Below are positions 1 to 7,425 of a stretch of DNA of 11,144 nucleotides, one piece after another; position 1 is the stretch's first letter, and the number at the start of each line of letters is the position of its first letter. Source of the stretch: an uncultured Candidatus Pelagibacter sp. (lineage in GTDB: Bacteria; Pseudomonadota; Alphaproteobacteria; Pelagibacterales; Pelagibacteraceae); the NCBI GenBank assembly GCA_937897125.1, contig CALCPL010000170.1:1-11144 (forward strand), given 5' to 3'. A program made the translations under genes and the position numbers. Under the pieces are notes generated by a model. The model saw only the letters and a list, made by a program, of their open reading frames with translations, ran no database searches and was not told the origin of the DNA.

Positions 1-1229
1 ACTTTAAAACTCAAAAAAAAAAGAAACAAATAGCAATAATTGCTAAAGATACGAGGCTATCAGGATATAGTTTAGAACCTGCATTAGTATCAGGACTTAC
101 ATCGGCTGGTATGCACGTTTATACATTAGGACCACTTCCAACTAATGGTTTAGCAATGTTAACAAAGAGCATGAAAGCTAACATGGGAATTATGATTACG
201 GCATCCCATAACCCATATTATGACAATGGATTAAAGTTATTTGGACCCGATGGGTTAAAACTATCAAATAAGATTGAAAAAAAAATTGAAACTTTAATTG
301 ATGAAAAAATTGAAAAGTCTTTATCAAAACCAAAAAAATTGGGTCGTGTAAAAAGGTTAGAAACTGCAAATAAAGATTATATAAAAATTTTAAAAAGTAA
401 TTTACCAAAAGATTTTAACCTAAGAGGTTTAAGAATAGTGATTGATTGTGCGAATGGGGCTGGATACAAGGCTGGTCCTGAATTGTTAAAATCTTTAGGC
501 GCTAAAGTATTTTCAATTGGAATAAATCCTAATGGTCTTAATATTAATAAAAATTGTGGCTCTACTTTTCCAAATAAAATTAGGTTAGCAGTAAAAAAAT
601 ATAAAGCACACATAGGAATTTCTCTTGATGGAGATGCTGATAGAATTATTATGTGTGATGAAAAAGGCATTATAATTGATGGAGATCAAATAATTGCTGC
701 AATAGCAATTAGATGGAAAAGAAAAAAAATGTTAAGAGGAGGAGTAGTTGGCACCTTAATGTCTAACTATGGATTAGAAAAATTTTTTAAACTACATAAT
801 ATAAAATTCTTAAGATCAAATGTAGGAGACCGTTTTGTAAAAGAGAAAATGCAAAAAAATAATTTTAATTTAGGTGGTGAACAATCTGGGCATATTATCT
901 TAGGTAAATTTGCAACTACTGGAGATGGCTTACTAGTTGCTTTAGAAGTTTTATTTTCATTAAGAAAAGGAAAAAAAGCTAGTAGTTTTTTTAATACCTT
1001 TAAGAAAACACCACAAATATTGGAAAATATTAATGTTAAAGACAGAAGTATAATTAAAAATATCAATATTAAGAATTCTATAAAATTAGCAGAAAAATTA
1101 ATTAAAGGACAAGGTAGAATATTAGTTAGAAGCTCAGGAACTGAATCTAAAATCAGAGTAATGGGAGAGAGTGATAATAGTAGATTGCTTCAAAAATGTT
1201 TGAAAATTGTATTAAAAAAAATTAAATAA
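1..1229 (+). CDS. glmM: Phosphoglucosamine mutase, 5'-truncated by the window edge
   Basis: Converts glucosamine-6-phosphate to glucosamine-1-phosphate in the cytoplasm, the step before UDP-GlcNAc for peptidoglycan and lipid A. The reading frame is already open at base 3 and its first visible residues (KDTRLSGYSLEPALVSG) are the conserved N-terminal region, so the true start lies outside the window. An internal ATG at 111 is not the start. Seen: the phosphoserine loop TASHNP (Ser codon 204-206), the metal loop DGDADR (627-644), the sugar-recognition loop GGEQSGH characteristic of GlmM, and the C-terminal phosphate loop RSSGTESKIRVM. The 408 visible residues, with the Ser at visible position 68 against about 102 in E. 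coli, imply about 34 missing residues and a normal total near 442. thiD follows after 1 bp. In many bacteria ftsH and folP lie upstream, which cannot be seen here. Identity is very secure. Confidence 0.96.
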   Translation, partial: FKTQKKKKQIAIIAKDTRLSGYSLEPALVSGLTSAGMHVYTLGPLPTNGLAMLTKSMKANMGIMITASHNPYYDNGLKLFGPDGLKLSNKIEKKIETLIDEKIEKSLSKPKKLGRVKRLETANKDYIKILKSNLPKDFNLRGLRIVIDCANGAGYKAGPELLKSLGAKVFSIGINPNGLNINKNCGSTFPNKIRLAVKKYKAHIGISLDGDADRIIMCDEKGIIIDGDQIIAAIAIRWKRKKMLRGGVVGTLMSNYGLEKFFKLHNIKFLRSNVGDRFVKEKMQKNNFNLGGEQSGHIILGKFATTGDGLLVALEVLFSLRKGKKASSFFNTFKKTPQILENINVKDRSIIKNINIKNSIKLAEKLIKGQGRILVRSSGTESKIRVMGESDNSRLLQKCLKIVLKKIK

Positions 1230-1230
1230 A

Positions 1231-2043
1231 TTGAAACCAAAATCTAAAATATTAGTTATTGCTGGATCAGATTCATCTGGTGGTGCTGGTATTCAAGCTG
1301 ATATTAAAACTATCACTGCTTTAGGTTCGTATGCAATGACAGCAATAACAGCTGTCACAATCCAAAATACAACAGGTGTGAAATCAATAGTACCAATTGA
1401 TCCAAAAGAAATTTCAAATCAAATAGAATTTACCTCAAAAGATATTAAACCTGATGCTGTAAAAATTGGAATGTTGCACTCTACAAAAGTAATAAAATCA
1501 GTAATTCATTCATTAAATCTTATTAAAGTTAAAAAGATAATTTTAGATCCTGTTATGGTTGCTAAAGGTGGTGCAAAACTTATTGATGATAAAGCAGTTC
1601 AATTATTAAAAAATGAACTAATTAAAAAAGTTAGTTTAATAACACCTAATATTCCGGAGGCTGAAATATTAACTAAAACTAAAATAAGAACAAAAGAAGA
1701 TATGATTTTTGCTGCCAGTATATTAATTAAATTAGGAGCAAAAAATGTTTTTATAAAAGGTGGTCATTTAGAATCTAAAATTGTCCAAGATATTTTTGTT
1801 AATAAAAATGAAATTTTCATTATAAAAAATAAAAGAATTACAACCAGGAATACACATGGCACAGGTTGTACCCTTTCTTCTGCTATTTCTACATTCTTTT
1901 CATGTGGAAAAACCTTAAAGAGATCTTGTGAGCTTGCAACTATGTATGTACACAATTCAATAAATTCAAACCTTAAATTTGGTAAAGGTCATGGACCTAT
2001 CAACCATTTAAGTTCAGTAACAGTAGAAAAAAAATTTAGATAA
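1231..2043 (+). CDS. thiD: Hydroxymethylpyrimidine / phosphomethylpyrimidine kinase (TTG start)
   Basis: Phosphorylates HMP and then HMP-P to HMP-PP, the pyrimidine half of thiamin, in the cytoplasm. It is a ribokinase-like fold protein of 270 aa, the normal stand-alone ThiD length with no ThiE fusion. Seen: N-terminal substrate loop [13 protein letters not shown] (residues 12-24), [24 protein letters not shown], and the anion-hole / catalytic loop [10 protein letters not shown] with GTGC at residues 210-213. The start must be the TTG at 1231. The first conserved strand (KILVIAGSD) begins at residue 6, an in-frame TAA lies at 1213-1215, and no ATG or GTG lies between. No Shine-Dalgarno is visible; with glmM ending 1 bp upstream, re-initiation or coupling is likely. 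The stop overlaps the purA ATG by 1 bp (TAATG). If this is SAR11, the gene fits the known requirement of those cells for external HMP because thiC is absent. That link is established knowledge of the clade, not visible here. Confidence 0.95.
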   Translation: MKPKSKILVIAGSDSSGGAGIQADIKTITALGSYAMTAITAVTIQNTTGVKSIVPIDPKEISNQIEFTSKDIKPDAVKIGMLHSTKVIKSVIHSLNLIKVKKIILDPVMVAKGGAKLIDDKAVQLLKNELIKKVSLITPNIPEAEILTKTKIRTKEDMIFAASILIKLGAKNVFIKGGHLESKIVQDIFVNKNEIFIIKNKRITTRNTHGTGCTLSSAISTFFSCGKTLKRSCELATMYVHNSINSNLKFGKGHGPINHLSSVTVEKKFR

Positions 2044-3335
2044 TGAAAAATGTTGTAGTTGTTGGATCTCAATGGGGTGATGAAGGAAAAGGTAAAATAG
2101 TTGACTGGCTATCAGACCAAGCAGATGTTGTTATTCGTTTTCAAGGAGGACACAATGCTGGACACACATTAGTAATAGATGGAATAACTTATAAACTAAG
2201 ACTACTTCCTTCTGGAATTGTAAGAAAAAATAAAATTTCTATTATAGGAAATGGAGTCGTTGTTGATCCTTGGGCACTATTAGAGGAAATAGAGGAAATT
2301 AAATCTAAGGGCGTTGAGGTTAATGTGGATAATTTTATAATTTCAGAATCTGCAAATCTTATTTTGCCATTTCATAGAGAGATGGATGAAATAAGAGAAG
2401 ATGCTGCTGGAAAAGGAAAAATTGGAACAACAAGAAGAGGAATTGGACCAGCCTACGAAGATAAAGTGGGAAGAAGATCAATCCGTGTTATGGATTTAAG
2501 ATCTGAGACTAATCTAGACCACAGGTTAGAAACAGTACTTCTTCATCATAATGCAATTAGAAAAGGGTTGGGTAAAAAAATTTTTGAAAAAGATAAACTT
2601 AAAGAAGAACTTTTAAAGATTGCCCCAGAAATATTAAAGTTTTCTCAACCTGTTTGGCTTAGAATTGATGAATTTAAAAAACAAAAAAAAAGAATATTAT
2701 TTGAAGGTGCGCAAGGAATACTACTTGATGTAGATCATGGAACATACCCTTTTGTAACATCATCCAATACTGTTGCATCTGCCGCTGCCACAGGAACTGG
2801 TTGTGGTCCTAACTCCATTCATTATGTTCTTGGAATAACAAAAGCCTATACTACCAGAGTTGGTGAAGGACCTTTTCCAACTGAGTTAACAGATGATATT
2901 GGAGAATTGCTTGGTTCTAGAGGAAAAGAATTTGGTACTGTCACTAGTAGAAAAAGAAGATGTGGTTGGTTTGATGGTGTTTTGGTTAGACAAACAATTA
3001 AAATTTCAGGCATAGATGGAATAGCGTTAACTAAATTAGATGTGTTAGATGAATTAGATGAAATTAAAATGTGTGTTGAATATGAACTTGATGGAAAGAA
3101 AATGGATTATCTACCAGCTGCTGTTGAGGATCAGATAAAGATTAAACCAATTTATAAAACTTTCCCTGGCTGGAAAAGTTCTACCCAAGGAATAAAAAAT
3201 ATTGAAGCCTTACCAGAAAATGCCAAAAATTATATCTATGCATTAGAAGATTTTATTGGGACAAAAGTTTCAAGTATTTCAACAAGCCCTGAACGAGAAG
3301 ATACAATTCTTTTAGAGAATCCTTTTGAAGTTTAG
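2043..3335 (+). CDS. purA: Adenylosuccinate synthetase
   Basis: Joins IMP and aspartate with GTP hydrolysis to give adenylosuccinate, the first committed step to AMP. The protein has 430 aa, the usual bacterial length. Seen: P-loop-like [11 protein letters not shown] with catalytic Asp13, GGHNAGHT with catalytic His41 (both numbered as in E. coli), [14 protein letters not shown] for IMP phosphate binding, the GTP/aspartate-loop segment [12 protein letters not shown], the guanine-recognition segment TKLDVLD, and the C-terminal TSPERE signature. Its ATG overlaps the thiD stop by 1 bp, so it is probably translated by coupling in a glmM-thiD-purA transcript; no Shine-Dalgarno is seen. The 3' end overlaps the convergent rpoH by 4 bp, leaving no room for an intergenic terminator. 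All catalytic residues checked are present. Identity is very secure. Confidence 0.98.
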   Translation: MKNVVVVGSQWGDEGKGKIVDWLSDQADVVIRFQGGHNAGHTLVIDGITYKLRLLPSGIVRKNKISIIGNGVVVDPWALLEEIEEIKSKGVEVNVDNFIISESANLILPFHREMDEIREDAAGKGKIGTTRRGIGPAYEDKVGRRSIRVMDLRSETNLDHRLETVLLHHNAIRKGLGKKIFEKDKLKEELLKIAPEILKFSQPVWLRIDEFKKQKKRILFEGAQGILLDVDHGTYPFVTSSNTVASAAATGTGCGPNSIHYVLGITKAYTTRVGEGPFPTELTDDIGELLGSRGKEFGTVTSRKRRCGWFDGVLVRQTIKISGIDGIALTKLDVLDELDEIKMCVEYELDGKKMDYLPAAVEDQIKIKPIYKTFPGWKSSTQGIKNIEALPENAKNYIYALEDFIGTKVSSISTSPEREDTILLENPFEV

Positions 3336-4225
3336 TTTACTGGAAGTAAGTTTTTAGATTTAGCAGATAGCAACATGTGTTTTTGAAGCTTTTCAAACGC
3401 TTTGTTTTCAATTTGCCTAACTCTCTCTCTGCTAATTTCGTATTTTTTGCTTAAATCTTCAAGCGTTGTAGGCTCATCATTTAATCTTCTAGAGTATAAA
3501 ATCTCTCTTTCTCTTTCATTGAGAATTTTTATAGAATCTTTAAGTAAGCTTTGTCTTTGACCCATTTCTTCTTGATGTGCAAATTTAAGATCATGGTCTA
3601 GTTCTTTATCTACCAACCAGTCTTGCCATTCGTCACCATCTTCTCCAACTTGAGCATTTAAAGAAAACTCTTTACCTGAAAGTCTTCTGTTCATTGAAAT
3701 CACTTCATCTTTTTTAACATCTAATTTGTTAGCAATTTCATCTACATGTTCAGGTCTTAAGTCACCTTCAGACTGAGGAGCGATTTGATTTTTAATTTTC
3801 TTTAAATTAAAAAATAATTTTTTTTGTGCAGTTGTTGTTCCTATTTTTACCAAACTCCAAGATCTTAGAATGTATTCTTGGATAGAAGCTCTAATCCACC
3901 ACATTGCATAAGTTGCTAATCTAAATCCTTTCTCAGGTTCAAATTTTTTAACAGCTTGCATTAACCCTACGTTTCCCTCTGAAATCATTTCATTTACTGG
4001 AAGACCATATCCTCTATAACCCATCGCAATTTTTGCAACGAGTCTAAGGTGGCTAGTAACAAGTTTTTCTGCAGCTTTAACATTACCTGTTGCCTTCCAA
4101 TTTTTTGCTAGCATATATTCTTCTTCAGCTGCCAACATAGGAAATTTTTTAATCTGCTCAAGATAAGCAGATAAACCACCTTCATTAGATAGTGCTGGAA
4201 GATTACTATTCATTGTAGCGCTCAT
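3332..4225 (-). CDS. rpoH: RNA polymerase sigma-32 (heat-shock) factor
   Basis: Directs RNA polymerase to heat-shock promoters (chaperones, proteases). At 297 aa it matches alphaproteobacterial RpoH. Seen: sigma region 2 at about residues 55-123, including [18 protein letters not shown] (core binding and -10 recognition) and the aromatic run YAMWWIRA. The diagnostic RpoH box [10 protein letters not shown] (about 134-143) separates it from RpoD. Region 4.2 carries a helix-turn-helix, [19 protein letters not shown], near the C-terminus. The start was taken at the first ATG (4225); a second in-frame ATG four codons on (ending at 4213) is possible. No Shine-Dalgarno is seen. An RluD-type gene lies upstream in the same direction, an arrangement common in alphaproteobacteria, and a candidate promoter sits in the 42-bp gap. 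The end overlaps purA by 4 bp. In described SAR11 genomes this is the only alternative sigma factor besides RpoD. Confidence 0.97.
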   Translation of the reverse strand: MSATMNSNLPALSNEGGLSAYLEQIKKFPMLAAEEEYMLAKNWKATGNVKAAEKLVTSHLRLVAKIAMGYRGYGLPVNEMISEGNVGLMQAVKKFEPEKGFRLATYAMWWIRASIQEYILRSWSLVKIGTTTAQKKLFFNLKKIKNQIAPQSEGDLRPEHVDEIANKLDVKKDEVISMNRRLSGKEFSLNAQVGEDGDEWQDWLVDKELDHDLKFAHQEEMGQRQSLLKDSIKILNEREREILYSRRLNDEPTTLEDLSKKYEISRERVRQIENKAFEKLQKHMLLSAKSKNLLPVN

Positions 4226-4245
4226 AAGTTTTATTTATTTAGTTA

Positions 4246-4278
4246 ACTATAGTATTATTTCAAGGTTTTATTTGTCAG
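4246..4278 (-). promoter_or_regulatory. Candidate rpoH promoter in the rluD-rpoH gap
   Basis: Read on the minus strand, CTGACA (4278-4273, 5 of 6 to the -35 consensus) is followed after 18 bp by TACTAT (4254-4249, 4 of 6 to -10), with an overlapping TATAGT at 4251-4246. Initiation would fall near 4242, giving a leader of about 17 nt before rpoH. The -35 lies inside the last codons of the upstream rluD-family gene. A 10-bp palindrome, TAGTTAACTA (4240-4249), overlaps the presumed start region. In DNA this AT-rich such matches arise by chance, so this is a candidate only. Confidence 0.33.
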
Positions 4279-5248
4279 TATTTCTAAGCAATACTAAAAT
4301 ATTTTCAAGTTCTTGTGGCAAAATTGAGGTAAAAGTCATTTCATCATTAGTTTTAGGGTGAATGAAGCCCAGTGTTTGTGCGTGCAGAAATTGTCTATCC
4401 AATTTATAAATTAGGTTTTCTAAACTAGTATCGATATTTTTAAGTTTCTTATATTTTTTTTTATATTTACCATCACCCATAATGCTGTTGCCCATATGTG
4501 TCATGTGAACTCTTATCTGATGCGTTCTTCCCGTTTCCAATCTACATTCGACCAAACTTAGTGTGGGTGTTTTATCATTTTCAAAAATCTCTATAGTTTT
4601 GTAATTAGTGATTGCTCTTTTACCTTTAGAACTACTAACCTCCATCATTTGTCTATTTTTTGAACTCCTAGTTATGAAGGTATCAATTTTCCCAGAAGAA
4701 GGTCTAAGTTTTCCCCAAATTAAGAGCTGATAAACTCTTGTAATCGTGTGCTCGCTAAATTGATGAGATAAATTTTCATGTGTTACGTTATTTTTAGCTA
4801 TAACTATTAATCCAGAAGTATCTTTGTCTATTCTGTGCACAATACCAGGTCTTAACTCATCTCCAATTGTAGACAGTGAATCTTTATTATAGTGCATTAA
4901 GGCATTAACAATTGTTTCATCATAATTACCAGCACCTGGATGCATAATTATTCCAGCTGGCTTATCAATTACTAATAAATCATCATCCTCATAAACAATT
5001 TCTAATTTAAAATCATAAGGTTTTAAAGAGGCTTCTTTTGGTTCTGGAATTTGAAGATCAATTTTATCACCAGTAGATATTTTTTTTGAAGGACTGTTAA
5101 CGATTACATTATTTAATTTTAATTTTTCTTTAAGAATTAAATTTTTGATTCTAGTTCTACTAATCAACTCCTCTCTTTTGTTGACGAATACATCAAGTCG
5201 AAGGTTATTCTCATCTGTTTCAACTATTAAATTAATGTTTTTTTCCAT
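4268..5248 (-). CDS. rluD: RluA-family 23S rRNA pseudouridine synthase, RluD-like
   Basis: Isomerises uridine to pseudouridine in RNA. RluD modifies helix 69 of 23S rRNA, but RluA-family specificity cannot be read with certainty from sequence. Seen: an N-terminal S4 RNA-binding domain (about residues 16-70, LRLDVFVNKRE onward), then the PseudoU_synth_2 catalytic domain beginning DDDLLVIDKPAGIIMHPG. The catalytic motif is HRIDKDTSGL with nucleophile Asp141, and the distal motif is LETGRTHQIRVHM. Length is 326 aa, typical for RluD (326 in E. coli). The start was set at the ATG ending at 5248. A longer in-frame reading to 5299 would run through the tRNA-Arg gene on the other strand and adds 17 residues outside the family pattern, so it is rejected. 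It lies 42 bp upstream of rpoH on the same strand, a neighbourhood often seen in alphaproteobacteria. Subfamily (RluD rather than RluC or another RluA type) is inferred from the S4 domain, length and context. Confidence 0.92.
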   Translation of the reverse strand: MEKNINLIVETDENNLRLDVFVNKREELISRTRIKNLILKEKLKLNNVIVNSPSKKISTGDKIDLQIPEPKEASLKPYDFKLEIVYEDDDLLVIDKPAGIIMHPGAGNYDETIVNALMHYNKDSLSTIGDELRPGIVHRIDKDTSGLIVIAKNNVTHENLSHQFSEHTITRVYQLLIWGKLRPSSGKIDTFITRSSKNRQMMEVSSSKGKRAITNYKTIEIFENDKTPTLSLVECRLETGRTHQIRVHMTHMGNSIMGDGKYKKKYKKLKNIDTSLENLIYKLDRQFLHAQTLGFIHPKTNDEMTFTSILPQELENILVLLRNTDK

Positions 5249-5271
5249 AAAATGTAATATTAATACTATAT
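5249..5271 (+). promoter_or_regulatory. Divergent gap upstream of tRNA-Arg with -10-like hexamers
   Basis: Only 23 bp separate the rluD-family start (minus) from the tRNA (plus), so the tRNA promoter must reach into the coding region. The gap holds TAATAT (5255-5260) and TAATAC (5261-5266), which could be -10 elements placing the transcript start a few bases before the tRNA. No good -35 lies 16-18 bp upstream of either. A TTGACG (5181-5186) farther upstream lacks a good partner. Assignment is weak. Confidence 0.25.
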
Positions 5272-5348
5272 GCGCTGCTAGCTCAACTGGATAGAGCACC
5301 AGATTTCGAATCTGGGGGTTATAGGTTCGACTCCTATGTGGCGCACCA
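5272..5348 (+). tRNA. tRNA-Arg (anticodon TCG)
   Basis: A complete cloverleaf can be folded by hand. The acceptor is GCGCTGC (5272-5278) against GTGGCGC (5338-5344), with two G-U wobbles. The D stem is GCTC/GAGC (5281-5284, 5294-5297) with loop AACTGGATA. The anticodon stem is CCAGA/TCTGG (5299-5303, 5311-5315) around loop TTTCGAA, anticodon TCG at 5306-5308. The variable loop is a short GGGTT, and the T arm is ATAGG-TTCGACT-CCTAT (5321-5337). The discriminator is A (5345), followed by an encoded CCA (5346-5348). The short variable loop excludes Ser or Leu. A at position 20 and discriminator A fit arginine identity. It decodes CGA and, with an unmodified U34, possibly all CGN. It is flanked by the divergent rluD-family gene and the convergent Sua5 gene, whose stop is 16 bp downstream; no terminator hairpin fits in that space. 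Confidence 0.96.
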
Positions 5349-5364
5349 CAACCAAACTAGATAT

Positions 5365-6297
5365 CTAATACTTTGATGCCCTCCGCAATCTATCATTTAT
5401 AGCTTTACCAAGACCTATATTGGGAATTTTTTCCACAGCAATTGATTTATAGCCTTCATTTTTTATATTTCTTAGACATGAGTAGAGGTTCTTTGCTGCT
5501 TCATCTAGGTTATTTTTAGTAGTTAAATAAAAATAATTTTTGAGTTTATTTTTTTTTCTCTTAATCATTATAAAAGCTTCGTCATTTTTTGGTTTTGTGA
5601 CATTCATTCGTAAAGGTATACCAGGAGAATAATGCAAGCGAGATTGACCAGGTGCTATTTTTTTTTTAGGATTAATAGATATACTTATCTTAAAACCTAA
5701 AGTTTTTTGAATTTTTAAGATATCTAGACCACCCAATCTTAGTATAGATGGTCTACCTATAAGGTTAACTATTGTAGATTCTATTCCAATAGCGCATGCA
5801 CCTCCGTCTAAAATATATTTAATTTTATTACCAAATTCTTCTTTAACATCTTTTGCTTTAACAGCACTTACTTTTGTTGTGATATTAGCACTGGGCGCAG
5901 CTAATGGATAATCTAACTGTTTTAGTAAATTTTTAAATATTGTGTGTTTTGGAAATCTTACTGCTAAACTTTTCTTATTATTGGTAACATATTTAGAAAT
6001 CTTAGAATCTTTCCTTAATTGTAATACGTATGTTATTGGGCCAGGAGAGAATTTTTTATAAAGTTTAGTAAAATTATCATTTATTAGGCAATCTTTTTTA
6101 AGAGAATCGATATCGTGATAATGTACGATTAAAGGGTTGTTTTTTGGTCTTTTTTTTAAATTAAAAATCTTTTTTACTGCTGAATTCTTGTATGCATTAG
6201 CTGCTAGACCATAAACAGTTTCAGTAGGTACGCCAATACAGTAATTTTTATTAAGGTATTTTTTTGCTTTTTTGATATTTGATTGATTGGATTTCAT
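5365..6297 (-). CDS. sua5: L-threonylcarbamoyladenylate synthase, long Sua5 form
   Basis: Makes threonylcarbamoyl-AMP from threonine, bicarbonate and ATP; TsaD and partners transfer it to A37 of ANN-decoding tRNAs (t6A). Seen: a YrdC/TsaC domain (about residues 8-200) with VPTETVYGLAANA near residue 23, the basic KKRPKNNPL segment (48-56), LAAPSANIT, and GIESTIVNLIGRPSILRLGG. An inter-domain linker with APGQSRLHYSPGIPLR follows, then a C-terminal Sua5 domain ending GLGKAINDRLRRASKY. At 310 aa it is the long Sua5 architecture rather than the roughly 190-aa stand-alone TsaC. The start at 6297 puts the domain in normal register. The gene is divergent from xseB (20-bp gap) and convergent with tRNA-Arg. 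That tRNA decodes CGN, so it is not a t6A substrate and the adjacency is probably incidental. Names sua5, tsaC and ywlC are used interchangeably; identity of the family is secure. Confidence 0.95.
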   Translation of the reverse strand: MKSNQSNIKKAKKYLNKNYCIGVPTETVYGLAANAYKNSAVKKIFNLKKRPKNNPLIVHYHDIDSLKKDCLINDNFTKLYKKFSPGPITYVLQLRKDSKISKYVTNNKKSLAVRFPKHTIFKNLLKQLDYPLAAPSANITTKVSAVKAKDVKEEFGNKIKYILDGGACAIGIESTIVNLIGRPSILRLGGLDILKIQKTLGFKISISINPKKKIAPGQSRLHYSPGIPLRMNVTKPKNDEAFIMIKRKKNKLKNYFYLTTKNNLDEAAKNLYSCLRNIKNEGYKSIAVEKIPNIGLGKAINDRLRRASKY

Positions 6298-6317
6298 GTA
6301 TTAATAATTATTATTAT
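6298..6317. promoter_or_regulatory. Divergent sua5 / xseB regulatory gap with a 12-bp palindrome
   Basis: This 20-bp gap is entirely A/T except one G, and must hold the start regions of two divergent transcripts. It contains a perfect 12-bp palindrome, TAATAATTATTA (6302-6313). On the minus strand a perfect TATAAT lies at 6318-6313, correctly placed to start sua5 transcription near 6306 with a leader of about 8 nt. No matching -35 is visible at 16-18 bp. No Shine-Dalgarno is present for either gene. That promoters lie here is required by the layout unless they sit inside the coding regions; the exact elements are uncertain. Confidence 0.4.
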
Positions 6318-6563
6318 ATGAAAGATAAAAATTTACCACCTGATAATAACACACAGTCTCTTGAGGAGCTAACAAAAGAAGCAAATAATATTATTGAATC
6401 TTTAGAGTCAGAAAAAGACTTACAGAATTCAATTGATTCATACCAGCAGTTATTAAAATTAAATAATACTATTGAAAAAAAATTCTATAAAACTTCAAAA
6501 ATGATCAATGAAGAAACAAAAAAAAAAATTAACAATATAAGTTCAAAAAAAAATGCAAAATAA
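6318..6563 (+). CDS. xseB: Exodeoxyribonuclease VII small subunit
   Basis: Small subunit of ExoVII, which with XseA degrades single-stranded DNA to oligonucleotides. The 81-aa product is the normal size and mostly helical. It shows the family core SLEELTKEANNIIESLESE, then a Leu-rich helix (DSYQQLLKLNNTIEKKF) and a lysine-rich tail. The start was placed at the ATG at 6318. An earlier in-frame ATG at 6279 adds 13 residues unlike the family and would overlap the start of the divergent sua5 gene. The 3' end overlaps ispA by 11 bp in another frame. The order xseB-ispA-dxs is the same as in E. coli, which strongly supports a call that small size alone would leave weaker. xseA is not in the window. 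Confidence 0.9.
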   Translation: MKDKNLPPDNNTQSLEELTKEANNIIESLESEKDLQNSIDSYQQLLKLNNTIEKKFYKTSKMINEETKKKINNISSKKNAK

Positions 6564-7425
6564 ACTTGCTAGAATAGCAAAAGATACAAACTTATTTTTA
6601 AAGCGATTTATTAAAGGACAAAAAAGAACAGAATTAGTTGCAGCTATGGAGTATGGCTTATTTCCAGGTGGAAAAAAAATTAGATCAAAAATTTTAATTG
6701 ATATAGGAGCTATATTTAAAATTAATTATAAAACATTAATTTCTATTGGTGCTGCAGTTGAGTGCATTCACGCTTATTCATTAATACATGATGATTTACC
6801 TTGTATGGATGATGATAAAATACGAAGAGGAAAAATTTCTACACACATTAAATTTGGAGAATCAACAGCGGTACTTGCGGGAAACTCACTTTTAACAATG
6901 GCTTTTGAAATCTTGGTTAGTTCGAACTTAAAGATAAATGAAAAAATAAAAGTAGATCTAGTAAAAAAACTATCTGAGTCTTCTGGACATTTAGGAATAG
7001 CTGGTGGACAGTATTTAGATCTTAGTTTTGAAAAAAAAAAAGTTTCTAAAAGTAAAATTATAGAGATGGAAATAAAAAAAACTGGTAAGCTTTTTAGCTT
7101 TTGTTGTGCTGTTCCAATTATTATTAAGAGAAAAAATGATAAACAAATAAAGTTTTTTGAAAATATAGGGTCCAATATTGGACTTTTATTTCAAATTGCT
7201 GACGATTTAATAGACTTTAAAGGCTCTACAGCCATTGCTGGTAAAATAACAGGCAAAGACAAGAAAAAAGGTAAAGCTACTTTAATCAGTTTACTAGGAT
7301 ATCAAAATGCTATTAAATATGCTGACAAAATTAAGTCTAAAATAATTAAAGATTTAAATAAATATAGTTCAAACACTAACAATTTAAATGAAACCTTAGA
7401 CTACATTCTAAAAAGAAATAAATGA
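6553..7425 (+). CDS. ispA: Polyprenyl diphosphate synthase, probably farnesyl diphosphate synthase
   Basis: Condenses DMAPP with IPP to short-chain prenyl diphosphates for undecaprenyl phosphate, quinone tails and, in SAR11, retinal for proteorhodopsin. At 290 aa it is a normal-length all-helical trans-prenyltransferase. Seen: GGKKIR (residues 39-44), first Asp-rich motif DDLPCMDDD (80-88) with the two-residue insertion typical of bacterial FPP synthases, GGQYLDL, KTGKLF, and second Asp-rich motif DDLID (217-221). Tyr75, five residues before the first Asp, is the bulky residue that usually limits the product to C15, favouring FPP over GGPP; this is inference. The commonly seen AGDALL motif reads AGNSLL here, a minor departure. 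The start overlaps xseB by 11 bp and the end overlaps dxs by 4 bp (ATGA), so coupling with both neighbours is likely. Confidence 0.95.
   Translation: MQNKLARIAKDTNLFLKRFIKGQKRTELVAAMEYGLFPGGKKIRSKILIDIGAIFKINYKTLISIGAAVECIHAYSLIHDDLPCMDDDKIRRGKISTHIKFGESTAVLAGNSLLTMAFEILVSSNLKINEKIKVDLVKKLSESSGHLGIAGGQYLDLSFEKKKVSKSKIIEMEIKKTGKLFSFCCAVPIIIKRKNDKQIKFFENIGSNIGLLFQIADDLIDFKGSTAIAGKITGKDKKKGKATLISLLGYQNAIKYADKIKSKIIKDLNKYSSNTNNLNETLDYILKRNK

Noticed and set aside
767..1066. Antisense open frames opposite glmM, thiD, ispA, dxs and pdxH
   Set aside because: They lie wholly within well-identified genes, show no recognisable domain, and are expected by-products of AT-rich coding sequence.
5249..5299. 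Extension of the RluD-family gene to an ATG ending at 5299
   Set aside because: It would overlap the anticodon-proximal part of a perfectly folding tRNA-Arg gene, and the added 17 residues do not fit the family N-terminus.
5358..5367. 10-bp palindrome TAGATATCTA at the tRNA / sua5 junction as an attachment or operator site
   Set aside because: It overlaps the sua5 stop, and there is no integrase, duplicated tRNA end or other mobile-element sign; chance is sufficient in AT-rich DNA.
5272..6297. Functional pairing of Sua5 (t6A synthesis) with the adjacent tRNA
   Set aside because: t6A is placed on tRNAs reading ANN codons; this tRNA reads CGN, so it is not a substrate.
6279..6317. Earlier start for xseB at 6279
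   Set aside because: The 13 extra residues are unlike XseB and overlap the start of divergent sua5; the ATG at 6318 gives the normal length.
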